Below are positions 15,357-23,733 of a DNA stretch of 53,125 nt, piece after piece. The stretch is taken from contig JADYYK010000217.1 in NCBI GenBank assembly GCA_020853705.1, positions 1 to 53,125 on the forward strand, read 5' to 3'. Below the pieces are notes generated by a model, which worked only from the letters and a program-made list of their open reading frames with translations, was not told the origin of the DNA and made no database searches. This stretch comes from Deltaproteobacteria bacterium (GTDB taxonomy: Bacteria > Myxococcota_A > Polyangia > Haliangiales > JADYYK01). Position 1 is the stretch's first letter. Each line of letters begins with the position of its first letter. Both the position numbers and the translations under genes were made by a program.

Positions 15357-16940
15357 GTGTCACCGCACACCACCGAGTGGCTGCACCTGCTCCTGCGCTG
15401 GTTCCACATCGTGGCAGGCGTGATGTGGATCGGGAACTCGTTCTTCTTCATGTGGCTGGATCGCGCCTTCGAGCCGCCCCGGACGCCGAAGGACGGCGTC
15501 ACCGGCGAGACCTTCCTCATCCACGGCGGCGGCTACTACTTCGTCGAGCGGCGCAAGCTGGAGCCCGGGAAGCTCCCGCCCACGCTGCACTGGTTTCGCT
15601 GGGAGGCCACCCTCACGTGGATCTCGGGCTTCTCCCTGCTGCTGGTCGTCTACTACGCCAGCGGCGGCGCGCTGCTGATGGATCGCTCGCTGGGGCTGAC
15701 CCGGGTGCAGGCGACGCTGGTCGGGCTGGGGTCGCTGCCGGCGGCGTGGCTGCTCTACGACCTCATCTGGCTCTCGCCGGCCGGCAAGCGCATGGCCATC
15801 GCGGGGCCGCTGTCGCTGGCGCTGCTGGGCGGCCTGGCCTGGGGGCTGACCCAGCTGCTCAGCGCGCGCGCGGCCTTCATGCACGTGGGCGCGGTGCTGG
15901 GCACCATCATGGTGCTCAACGTGTGGCTCCGGATCCTGCCGCAGCAAGCCCGCATGCTGGAGGCGATGGAGGCCGGGCGCAGCGTCGACCCGCGCCCCGG
16001 GCTGCAGGCCAAGCAGCGCTCCACGCACAACAGCTACATGACGCTGGGCGTGATCTTCGTGATGCTGTCGAATCACTTCTCCATCGTCGGCTACCAGTAC
16101 AACTGGCTCGCGCTGCTGGGGCTGATCGCGGCCGGCGCTGGCATCCGCCACTTCATGCTGGAGCCCGGCAAGCGCACCGCGATGCTGGTGGTGCTGGCCG
16201 CCGGCGTGGTCATCGGCCTGTACTTCGCGACCATGCCGAGGGCGCGCGCGCGGCGGGGCGGGCCCGCGGTCAACCTGGCCGCAGCCGACGCCCGCCCAAT
16301 CGACCCGGCCGAGGTCGGCACCGTGCGCGGCACCGTGAGCTATGGCGGCGAGCTGGTCACCCCGCGCGAGCTGGCGCTGCCCGGCGATTGCACCGCTGGC
16401 GGCAGCGAGCCGACGCTCGACAACCGCGTGCTGGTCAGCGGCGGCATGCTGCAGAACGCGCTGGTCTACCTGAGCGACGGCGCCGAGCGCTGGCTGCCGC
16501 CGGCCGCCGCGACCACCCCGGTGGTGATCGACCAGCGCGGCTGCATGTACCACCCGCGCGTGCTCGGCCTGCGCACCGGCCAGCCGCTGGCCATCCGCAA
16601 CAGCGACGGCGTCATGCACAACGTGCACGGCGTGGCCGAGGCCAACGACGGCTTCAACGAGGCCATGGTCCCGGGCGCCGCCGAGGTGCGCTACGACTTC
16701 CAGACCCCCGAGATCGTGAACCTGCAGTGCGACGTGCACCCGTGGATGGGCGCGCGGGTGGGGATCTTCGCGCACCCATGGTTCGCGGTCACCGACGCGC
16801 GCGGCGCCTTCGAGCTGACCGGGGTGCCGCCCGGCGACTATGTGATCGTGGCCTGGCACGAGACGCTGGGCACCCGCAAGGGTCGGGTCACGGTGACCGC
16901 CCAGGGCAGCGCAGAGGCCAGTTTCAGGCTGCCAGAGTAG
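15357..16940 (+). CDS. PuuD-type membrane urate oxidase fused to a cupredoxin-like domain
   Basis: Residues 1 to about 300 match the membrane urate oxidase domain of PuuD: WLHLLLRWFHIVAGVMWIG at the start, then about seven to eight hydrophobic helices, THNSYMTLGVIFVMLSNHF and a final helix. Characterised PuuD proteins continue with a cytochrome c, but no CxxCH is present here. Instead residues about 320-527 carry a cupredoxin-like domain with candidate type-1 copper ligands H421/H424 (MHNVHG), C458, H461 and M464 (CDVHPWM), then a carboxypeptidase-regulatory-like beta domain (FELTGVPPGDYVIVAWHE). I infer that copper replaces heme as the electron exit. GTG 15357 abuts the previous stop. It is the last gene of the urate operon. 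Confidence 0.88.
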   Translation: MSPHTTEWLHLLLRWFHIVAGVMWIGNSFFFMWLDRAFEPPRTPKDGVTGETFLIHGGGYYFVERRKLEPGKLPPTLHWFRWEATLTWISGFSLLLVVYYASGGALLMDRSLGLTRVQATLVGLGSLPAAWLLYDLIWLSPAGKRMAIAGPLSLALLGGLAWGLTQLLSARAAFMHVGAVLGTIMVLNVWLRILPQQARMLEAMEAGRSVDPRPGLQAKQRSTHNSYMTLGVIFVMLSNHFSIVGYQYNWLALLGLIAAGAGIRHFMLEPGKRTAMLVVLAAGVVIGLYFATMPRARARRGGPAVNLAAADARPIDPAEVGTVRGTVSYGGELVTPRELALPGDCTAGGSEPTLDNRVLVSGGMLQNALVYLSDGAERWLPPAAATTPVVIDQRGCMYHPRVLGLRTGQPLAIRNSDGVMHNVHGVAEANDGFNEAMVPGAAEVRYDFQTPEIVNLQCDVHPWMGARVGIFAHPWFAVTDARGAFELTGVPPGDYVIVAWHETLGTRKGRVTVTAQGSAEASFRLPE

Positions 16941-16954
16941 GGCTCCCTGATATT

Positions 16955-16995
16955 TGCGAATGTCGTTCGCTTTTCTATTGCGAACGACATTCGCA
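16955..16995. promoter_or_regulatory. Paired operators before the S1P-lyase gene
   Basis: Two 15-bp palindromes of the form GCGAA-N5-TTCGC lie at 16956-16970 and 16980-16994, 9 nt apart (24 bp centre to centre). Together they also make a perfect 16-bp inverted repeat. The second covers the -35 TTGCGA (16978-16983), which is 17 nt from TAGACC (17001-17006). Such pairs are typical of TetR-family repressors; no regulator gene is adjacent. A role in ending the urate transcript is possible, but no U-tract follows. Confidence 0.65.
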
Positions 16996-17013
16996 TTTGA
17001 TAGACCGGTGGAC

Positions 17014-18321
17014 ATGACGCTCTCCACCGATGGTCTGGCTCACGACGATGTTCTGGCCGAGATGGCCGCTGCTGCCTCGGGTGACGCCGACTGGCGCTCG
17101 GGCAAGACCTGGTCGCTGGTGTACAACGCCGGCCCCGAGGTCGAGGCGGTCAGCAAGGCGGCCTACCAGGCCTTCTTCTCGTCCAACGCGCTCAACCCGA
17201 TGGCGTTCCCCAGCCTGCGCCGCTTCGAGACCGAGGTGCTGGCCAGCGCCGCCGCGCTGCTGCACGGCGCGCCGGGCGAGGCGGTGGGCTCGATGACCAC
17301 CGGCGGCACCGAGTCGATCCTGATGGCGCTCAAGACCGCGCGCGACTGGGGCCGCGCCCGCGGCATCACGGCGCCCGAGATCGTGCTGCCGCTCAGCGTG
17401 CACCCGGCCTTCGACAAGGCGGCGCACTACCTGGGGCTGCGTGCGATCTACACCCCGGTGGGCGACGACTTCCGCGCCGACGTCAGCGCCATGCGCGCCG
17501 CGCTCAGCCCCAGCACCGTGCTGCTGGTGGGTTCGGCGCCGTCGTTCCCGCAGGGCGTCATCGATGACATCCCCGCCATCGCCGCGCTGGCCGAGGAGCA
17601 TGGCGCGCTGTGCCACGTCGATGCCTGCGTGGGCGGCTTCTTCCTGCCCTTCCTGGAGCGCCTCGGCGAGCCGGTGCCGGCGTGGGACTTCCGCGTCCCC
17701 GGCGTCACGTCGATCTCGGCCGACCTGCACAAGTACGGCTACACCGCCCGCGGCGCATCCACGATCCTGTACCGCTCTCGCGCGCTGCGCCGGCACCAGT
17801 TCCACGTCCAGACCCAGTGGCCGGGCGGCCTGTATGGCTCGCCCAGCATGACCGGCAGCCGCGCCGGCGGGCCGATCGCGGCGGCCTGGGCGGTGCAGCG
17901 CTTCCTGGGCAGCGCGGGTTACGAGCGGCTGACGCGCGCCGCGATGGACGCCACCCGCCGCCTGCAGCAGGGCATCCGCGCCGCCGGCTTCCGCATCCTG
18001 GGCGCGCCGACCATGAGCGTGTTCTCGTTCACCAGCGACGACATGGACATCTATGCGCTGTGTGACGCGCTGGAGGTGGTGGGCTGGAAGCTGGACCGCC
18101 AGCAGCTGCCGCCGGCGGCGCACCTCATGGTGTCGCCCGGCCACGTGCCCTACGTGGAGCCCTTCCTGGCCGACCTGAACCGGGCCGCCGACCAGCTGCG
18201 CGGTGGCGCGCCGGCGCCGGCGGGCTCGGCCGCGATGTACGCCGCGATGGCGATGGCGCCCGATCGCAGCATGGTGTCGGAGATGATCCTCGGCTTCATG
18301 GACAGCCTGGACCAGCGGTGA
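17014..18321 (+). CDS. Sphingosine-1-phosphate lyase family PLP enzyme
   Basis: This 435-aa group II PLP decarboxylase-fold protein resembles sphingosine-1-phosphate lyase. It has MTTGGTESILMAL (about 94-106), LCHVDACVGGFFLPF (about 199-213) and the PLP lysine K240 in SADLHKYGYTARGAS. S1P lyases cleave phosphorylated sphingoid bases to phosphoethanolamine and a fatty aldehyde. Myxobacteria are known to make sphingolipids, so the role is plausible. It lacks the N-terminal membrane anchor of the eukaryotic enzymes. ATG 17014 lies 7 nt after the -10. Its stop overlaps the next gene's start (GTGA), so it leads an operon with the permease and amidohydrolase. Confidence 0.9.
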   Translation: MTLSTDGLAHDDVLAEMAAAASGDADWRSGKTWSLVYNAGPEVEAVSKAAYQAFFSSNALNPMAFPSLRRFETEVLASAAALLHGAPGEAVGSMTTGGTESILMALKTARDWGRARGITAPEIVLPLSVHPAFDKAAHYLGLRAIYTPVGDDFRADVSAMRAALSPSTVLLVGSAPSFPQGVIDDIPAIAALAEEHGALCHVDACVGGFFLPFLERLGEPVPAWDFRVPGVTSISADLHKYGYTARGASTILYRSRALRRHQFHVQTQWPGGLYGSPSMTGSRAGGPIAAAWAVQRFLGSAGYERLTRAAMDATRRLQQGIRAAGFRILGAPTMSVFSFTSDDMDIYALCDALEVVGWKLDRQQLPPAAHLMVSPGHVPYVEPFLADLNRAADQLRGGAPAPAGSAAMYAAMAMAPDRSMVSEMILGFMDSLDQR

Positions 18322-19043
18322 TCTGGCTGGCGGCGGCGGTGTTCGCCGCCTTCCTCGCGGAGGCGGTGGCGGGTTTCGGCGGCACCATCCTGGCCCTCGG
18401 GCTGGGGGCGCAGCTGATGCCGCTCAGCGTCCTCTTGCCCGTGCTGGTCCCGGTCAACCTGGTGCTCAGCGCGGGCATGGCGTGGCAGGGCCGTGACGTC
18501 ATCGATGTCCGGCTGCTGGGGCGGCGGATCTTGCCGGCCATGATCATCGGCATGCCGCTCGGCCTGCTGGCGTATCGCATGGCGGGCGGCGGGCTGCGCC
18601 CGGTGTTCGCCGGGCTGGTGGTGCTGCTGGCGGTGTTCGAGCTCGTCAAGATCGCGACCCGGCGCGTGGTGGTGGTGCGGCGCGCGCCCGTGGCGGCCGG
18701 CGGCCTCCTGTTCCTGGGCGGCGTGGTGCACGGCGCCTACGGCACCGGCGGGCCGCTGGTGGTGCTGGCGGCCGGTGGCGAGCTCGGTGACAAGCGCGCC
18801 TTTCGCGCCACCCTGGCGGTGCTGTGGCTGCTGCTCAACTGTGTGCTGCTGGCGGGCTTCGTGCTCGACGGCCACATCGGCCGCTGGTCGCTCGGGCAGA
18901 GCGCCCGGCTGGTGCCCGCCGCGCTGGCCGCCATCCTGCTCGGCGAACGGGTCGCCGCGCGGGTGCCCGAACGGCCGTTTCGTCTCATGGTCGCGCTCCT
19001 CCTGGGCGCGGCCGGTGTCCTGCTCATGCTTCGAGGTGCCTGA
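18318..19043 (+). CDS. TauE/SafE-family membrane permease
   Basis: This 241-aa protein is almost entirely hydrophobic, with about seven to eight helices arranged as two related halves: an AVAGFGGTILAL motif near the start and GAYGTGGPLVV in the second half, typical of the TauE/SafE (sulfite/organosulfonate exporter) family. The substrate is unknown. GTG 18318 overlaps the S1P-lyase stop, and its TGA shares its A with the next ATG, so all three genes are translationally coupled. Confidence 0.87.
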   Translation: MIWLAAAVFAAFLAEAVAGFGGTILALGLGAQLMPLSVLLPVLVPVNLVLSAGMAWQGRDVIDVRLLGRRILPAMIIGMPLGLLAYRMAGGGLRPVFAGLVVLLAVFELVKIATRRVVVVRRAPVAAGGLLFLGGVVHGAYGTGGPLVVLAAGGELGDKRAFRATLAVLWLLLNCVLLAGFVLDGHIGRWSLGQSARLVPAALAAILLGERVAARVPERPFRLMVALLLGAAGVLLMLRGA

Positions 19044-20143
19044 TGTGCGTCCATGATCATCCGCAGCGCTTCACCGGTGTCCGCGACCTCGCGCGCCTGC
19101 CCTACTTCAAGGTCGAGGACGGCCGCCTCAAGCTGGCCGATCGCAGCCTGGGCGCGTCGATCGACTTCCACACCCACCTGACGCTGGCGTATGTGCGCCC
19201 GTGCCAGGTCGATCTGCACAAGCTGCACCCTGAGACGCTGAACTACATGCCCGGGGACAACGCCATCGACATCGGCCACTACGGCAACCTCGACTTCACC
19301 AGGCGCGATCTGCGCCGCCTCAAGCTCGACCTCTCGCTGGGCAGCCTGACCGCGCGCGGCATGCGGGTGACCCACACCGCGGCCAACCTGGCGCGCGACA
19401 TGGACGACCTCAACATCCGCCACTCGGTGCTCTTGCCCATCGACTTCCCGGTGCTGTCGGACAACGCCGGCACCTGGCTCGACGCGGTGGCCGGCGATCC
19501 GCGCTTCATCTGCTACGGCTCGGTGCACCCCTACGCGACGCGCCGTGAGGAGCGCCTCGATCGCCAGGTCGCCAAGGGCGCCACCGGCGTCAAGGTGCAC
19601 CCCAACGTGCAGTCGGTCGCGCCCGAGCACGAGCGCTCGATGGCGATCTACCGCATGTGCGAGGACCGCGGCCTGATCGTGTTCTGGCACTGCGGCCCGG
19701 TCGGGATCGCGTCCGCGGCCGGCGACCGCCGGACCCAGGTCGCGCGCTACGAGCAGCCCATCCGCGACCTGCCCGGCTGCACCTTCGTGCTGGGCCACGC
19801 CGGCGCGCTGCAGAACGAGGACGCCCTCGAGCTGGCGCGCAAGTACCCCAACGTCTACCTCGAGCTCTCGGGCCAGTCGGTCGAGCGCATCCAGCGCATG
19901 ATCGCGCGCGGCCCGACCGACCGCATGGTCTACGGCACCGACTGGCCCTGGTACCACCAGGCCATCGGCCTGGCCAAGCTCCTCCTGGCCACCGAGGGCC
20001 AGTACGACGTGCGCGAGAAGATCATGTACGGCAACGCGGCGCGCCTGCTCGGGCTGCCGGCGCAGCCGGGGCCGCGCGTGGTGGTGCCGCCGCCGGCTCC
20101 GGGGCTCACCGCCAGCGCGCCGGCGGCGCACAGCCTCAGCTGA
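19043..20143 (+). CDS. Amidohydrolase family 2 (TIM-barrel metal hydrolase/decarboxylase)
   Basis: This 366-aa protein has the amidohydrolase-2 pattern: DFHTHL near residue 48, GVKVHPN in mid-barrel, IVFWHCGPVG, VLGHAG and the late Asp in YGTDWPWYH. The family includes nonoxidative decarboxylases and lactonases, and the substrate is not evident. ATG 19043 overlaps the permease stop (TGATG). The 3' end overlaps the convergent aldolase-like gene by 8 bp, so transcription of the two may interfere. Confidence 0.87.
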   Translation: MCVHDHPQRFTGVRDLARLPYFKVEDGRLKLADRSLGASIDFHTHLTLAYVRPCQVDLHKLHPETLNYMPGDNAIDIGHYGNLDFTRRDLRRLKLDLSLGSLTARGMRVTHTAANLARDMDDLNIRHSVLLPIDFPVLSDNAGTWLDAVAGDPRFICYGSVHPYATRREERLDRQVAKGATGVKVHPNVQSVAPEHERSMAIYRMCEDRGLIVFWHCGPVGIASAAGDRRTQVARYEQPIRDLPGCTFVLGHAGALQNEDALELARKYPNVYLELSGQSVERIQRMIARGPTDRMVYGTDWPWYHQAIGLAKLLLATEGQYDVREKIMYGNAARLLGLPAQPGPRVVVPPPAPGLTASAPAAHSLS

Positions 20144-21599
20144 CGGCGGCCTTGCGGTTGGCCAGGATCTTGACGAACGAGCGGCCGCGCAGCTCGTCGA
20201 GCGAGATCCCGGTGGCCAGCACCTGGTCCTCGCTGATGGCGCCGCAGCCGATCCCGCGCAGGAAGAAGTTGAGCAGACCCTGGCCGGTGGCGGCGTCGTC
20301 GAAGACGTCACCGACCAGGGTGGCCTGCGCGGCCTTGGCGACGAAGTTCTTCAGGCGCTCGGAGGCGGCCTCCTGGCTCTCCAGGAAGAAGGTGTAGACC
20401 GCGGCATAGCGCGTCACCAGCTGTGCGGGGTGCAGATCCCAGCCCTGGTAGAAGGCGCCCACCAGCGAGTGGCGCACGTGATCGTAGTGCAGCTTCCAGG
20501 CCCGGTGCACCATGCGGCGGTTCTCGGCGATCTGCTGCGCGGTCAGCGGCGGGCCACCCTTGGCGGCGCGGTGCGCGGGCACCGGCATCACGTTGGTGGC
20601 GCCGTCGGACATGGTCACGCCGGTGCCGGCCAGCGCGACCTGCATCATGTGCTTGGCGAAGTCGCACACCGGGTGCGCCATGTGCTGGTACACCGCGGTG
20701 ATGTTCATGCCCGCGGTGTAGTCGTAGGTGCCAAAGTGCGCCGAGATGCAGCGCCCGCGACCGGCAGCGATCAGCAGCGGCATGGCCAGCTCGCCGCGCG
20801 GCGTGAGGATCGACTGCGGGGTCTCGACCATGATCTCGAACTTCAGCGCGCCCGCGGGCAGGCCCAGGCGCGGCTCCATCAGCTCGAGCAGCTCGGTCAG
20901 CGCGGTGACCTGGTCGACGTGGGTGATCTTGGGCAGCGTGACCACGAAGTTGTCGGGCAGCTTGCCGCCGCAGGCCTCGACCAGCGTGGTCAGGAAGATG
21001 TCGAGGGTGCGGATCGAGCGCGCGCGCAGCTCCTCGGTCAGCGGCTTGATGCGGATGCCCAGGAAGGGCGGCAGGGTGCCGGCGGCGTGGCCCTTGCCGG
21101 CCTCGCGCGCGGCCGACTCGGCGTGGCCGTCCTCCTCGGCGCTCGGGCGATTGCCATAGCCGTCCTCGAAGTCGATGCGGAAGTCCTCGACCGGCTCGCT
21201 GACGAGCTTGCGCTTGACCAGCGCGTGCACCGTGTGCGCCAGCCAGGCCGGCTCGCTGACGCGGCGCGCGGCGTCGTGGCTGCGAGCGTCGCCGGAGAAG
21301 GCGGCCGCCAGCTCGGCGATGCGCTCGTGGCTCTCGGGCAGGGTGTCGGCGCCGGGCAGCCCCAGCGCGCGCGCCAGGGTGACCGCGTCGGGCGCGTACT
21401 CGTCCATCGCGGCGCGGGCCAGCTGGCCCAGCTTGGCGGCGGAGTCGGCCGAGAACAGGTGCGCGCCGCCATACACCGTGTGCACCGGCTGGCGCGTCGC
21501 GGGATCGCCGGGGAACTGGCGGGCGACCTCGGCGTTGGCGCGCGCGAGGCGGGCATCGACGGCGGCGGTCAGCTCGGGGCTCAGGGTGCGCTTCATCAT
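20136..21599 (-). CDS. DUF6986-type HpcH/HpaI-like aldolase
   Basis: This 487-aa protein resembles the DUF6986 branch of the HpcH/HpaI aldolase/citrate-lyase superfamily. It has VEDFRIDFEDGYG, LGIRIKPL, a putative metal Glu in KFEIMVETPQSIL, and SAHFGTYDYTAGMN. The length is about 150 residues more than simple HpcH enzymes because of an N-terminal helical region. I recall members beside allantoin genes in actinobacteria, so a role with glyoxylate is a guess worth testing. The start is ATG 21599 with TAGTAT 9 nt upstream; a second ATG follows immediately. The promoter overlaps that of the divergent gene at 21638 (38 bp between starts). Confidence 0.78.
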   Translation of the reverse strand: MMKRTLSPELTAAVDARLARANAEVARQFPGDPATRQPVHTVYGGAHLFSADSAAKLGQLARAAMDEYAPDAVTLARALGLPGADTLPESHERIAELAAAFSGDARSHDAARRVSEPAWLAHTVHALVKRKLVSEPVEDFRIDFEDGYGNRPSAEEDGHAESAAREAGKGHAAGTLPPFLGIRIKPLTEELRARSIRTLDIFLTTLVEACGGKLPDNFVVTLPKITHVDQVTALTELLELMEPRLGLPAGALKFEIMVETPQSILTPRGELAMPLLIAAGRGRCISAHFGTYDYTAGMNITAVYQHMAHPVCDFAKHMMQVALAGTGVTMSDGATNVMPVPAHRAAKGGPPLTAQQIAENRRMVHRAWKLHYDHVRHSLVGAFYQGWDLHPAQLVTRYAAVYTFFLESQEAASERLKNFVAKAAQATLVGDVFDDAATGQGLLNFFLRGIGCGAISEDQVLATGISLDELRGRSFVKILANRKAAVS

Positions 21600-21637
21600 G
21601 TGGCGGCGATACTACCCGGCCGAGGTAGGCTGGAGAA

Positions 21638-23719
21638 ATGACGAAGCGAGTGCTGCCGCTGGCGCTGCTCCTGTCCGCGCTGGCGGCGCTGCCGGGCTGT
21701 GGCGGTGGTGACTCCCAGACCCCGGTGACCCTGTTCGTGGTCGCCGCCGAGCAGCCGGTGCTGGCGGCGTTCGCGGCCGAGACGCCCTACCCCATCCAGC
21801 TCGAGGTCAGCGCCGATCCGTTCACCGACGTCGCCAACGCGCGCGGCAGCGGGCTGCGCGTGGGCCTGGTCAGCGATCTCGCGTGTGGCGACTGCTATCG
21901 CCTCGACAAGGTCGGCAGCGGCGTGGTCGTGCACGCCGGCGGCAAGCTGGGCGCGCAGTATGGCGTCGCGGCGGTGCTGGAGGGCGCCGGGCTGCGCTTC
22001 TTCACGCCGACGCGGCCGTACCTGCCGTCGCGCCTGGCCGATCCGACGCTGGCGCCGGGCTTCGGCGTCGAGCATCGCGCGCGCATGGGGCTGCGCGGCC
22101 TGCACCTGCACACGCTGCACACCATCGAGGGCTACTACGACTTCTGGGTCCCCGGGGCCACCCAGCTGGCGGGGGCGCGGCGGATCATCGACTGGGTGGT
22201 CAAGAACCGCGGCAACTACCTGCAGTGGGTCGCGCTGGATGACATCCAGGACGCGGACGAACCCGCGGTGGCGGCGGCGTGGCGCGAGCACACCCGCGCC
22301 ATCATCGAGTATGCGCACCTGCGCGGCATCACCGTGGGCATCGGCATCCAGCTGTTCGGCGCCAGCAACCTGCAGCAGGCCTTCGACCTGGTCGACCGCG
22401 CCGACGAGCAGAACCCCGAGCCGGCCATCCGCGCCCGGCTCCAGGTCCTGGCCGGGCTCGGCTTCGATCGCATCAACCTGAGTTTCGGCGAGTTCTTCGG
22501 CGCCGATCCCGACGCCTTCGTCAGCGCCGTCAACCTGGCGCACGGCATCATCCTCGAGGTGCTGCCGACGGTGGAGGTCAGCGCCGTCATCCACGTCGGC
22601 AAGACCCAGGAGGTGATGTATCGCGGCGAGACGCTGCTGTATTACTTCCTGGTCAAGTTCGCCGACATGCGGATCGTGCCATGGATCCACACCGTGATGT
22701 TCTACGACCTGTTCGAGGACACCGGCGGCGCCTACCACCACGACGACTTCCACGAGCACCGCGAGTTCTTGCTGGCGCGCCTCGCGGCCGGGCAGCCGGT
22801 GGCCTACTTTCCGGAGTCGGCGTACTGGATCGCGTTCGACAACTCGGTGCCGCTGTATCTGCCGCTGTATGTGCGGTCGCGCTGGCTGGATCAGAGCGAG
22901 CTGGCGCGGCGGGCGCGCGAAGGCGGCTTCGCCGACCTCGGGCAGCATGTGCTGTTCTCCTCGGGCTGGGAGTGGGGCTACTGGCAGCACGACTACAGCG
23001 TGCTGCGCGAGAACTTCGAGCTCGGTGATCACTGGGGCGCCGAGGTCGAGGCCATGTATGCGCCGTTCGGCGTCGCCGGCGCCAGGCTGGCCGCGGTCAT
23101 CGTGGCGGTCGGCGAGCTGCAGCACAGCTACCTGCTGGAGAAGCGGCTGATGCCGTGGCTGGCGGCGCGCGACGCCGTCATCGACATCGGCGACGAGGCC
23201 GGGATCTTGTCGCAGCCAGATCGGCCGTCCTATCCCGACCTGGCGGCGCTGCCGGCGGCGGACCGCGCCAGCTTTGCGACCAGCGTGGTCGAGCCGCTGG
23301 CGGAGTTCGCGACCCGCCTGCGCGAGCAGCTGGGCGCGGCGCGCGCGGCCGGCATGCCCGACGGGCCGTGGCGCCGCGAGGTCATCGACGGCATCGACGT
23401 CGACCAGGCGCGCGCCGAGTTCGCCGAGTCCCTGCTGCGCGCGGTGCTGGCCGGGGCCGACGGGCAGTCGCCCACGGCGTGGCTGGCGCGCGCCGACGCC
23501 GCCATGGCGCGCGGGCGCGCCGCGATGCTGCGACGTCATGCCGACCGCCACGACCGGCGTCCCGAGCTGGTGGACCGCAACTCCAACGCGACGCTGTACC
23601 AGTATGGCTATCTCTACGAGGCCGATCTGCTGTGCTACTGGGACCGCGAGCGCGTGCTGGCGCGCAACCAGCTGCTGGGCGAGACCACGGTGGTGCCGGG
23701 CTGCATCCTGTCGTTCTAG
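21638..23719 (+). CDS. Glycoside-hydrolase-like lipoprotein (GH67/GH20-type N-domain)
   Basis: This 693-aa protein begins with a signal peptide and lipobox LPGC followed by GGGD, so it is surface anchored. Residues about 30-140 resemble the small alpha/beta domain that precedes GH67 and GH20 catalytic barrels; the best mark is LGAQYGVAAVLEGAGLRFFTP. The following ~350 residues (RGLHLHTLHTIEGYYDFW, ITVGIGIQLFGA, FDRINLSFGEFFG, WIHTVMFYDLFED) read like a TIM barrel. I see no certain catalytic pair, so the substrate remains open. TAGGCT lies 6 nt before ATG 21638. It ends 14 bp from the convergent gene. Confidence 0.7.
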   Translation: MTKRVLPLALLLSALAALPGCGGGDSQTPVTLFVVAAEQPVLAAFAAETPYPIQLEVSADPFTDVANARGSGLRVGLVSDLACGDCYRLDKVGSGVVVHAGGKLGAQYGVAAVLEGAGLRFFTPTRPYLPSRLADPTLAPGFGVEHRARMGLRGLHLHTLHTIEGYYDFWVPGATQLAGARRIIDWVVKNRGNYLQWVALDDIQDADEPAVAAAWREHTRAIIEYAHLRGITVGIGIQLFGASNLQQAFDLVDRADEQNPEPAIRARLQVLAGLGFDRINLSFGEFFGADPDAFVSAVNLAHGIILEVLPTVEVSAVIHVGKTQEVMYRGETLLYYFLVKFADMRIVPWIHTVMFYDLFEDTGGAYHHDDFHEHREFLLARLAAGQPVAYFPESAYWIAFDNSVPLYLPLYVRSRWLDQSELARRAREGGFADLGQHVLFSSGWEWGYWQHDYSVLRENFELGDHWGAEVEAMYAPFGVAGARLAAVIVAVGELQHSYLLEKRLMPWLAARDAVIDIGDEAGILSQPDRPSYPDLAALPAADRASFATSVVEPLAEFATRLREQLGAARAAGMPDGPWRREVIDGIDVDQARAEFAESLLRAVLAGADGQSPTAWLARADAAMARGRAAMLRRHADRHDRRPELVDRNSNATLYQYGYLYEADLLCYWDRERVLARNQLLGETTVVPGCILSF

Positions 23720-23726
23720 CAGGCTG
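23712..23726. terminator. Short palindrome at convergent gene ends
   Basis: CTAGCAG-G-CTGCTAG overlaps the stop of the gene ending at 23719 and lies just before the convergent stop at 23734. It could act as a weak bidirectional terminator. There is no U-tract. Confidence 0.35.
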
Positions 23727-23733
23727 CTAGCGG

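Noticed and set aside
16955..16995. Ordinary Rho-independent terminator of the urate operon
   Set aside because: The stem is long, but no U-tract follows on either strand. Each arm is itself a palindrome and one covers a -35, which fits paired operators better; some terminator role is not excluded.
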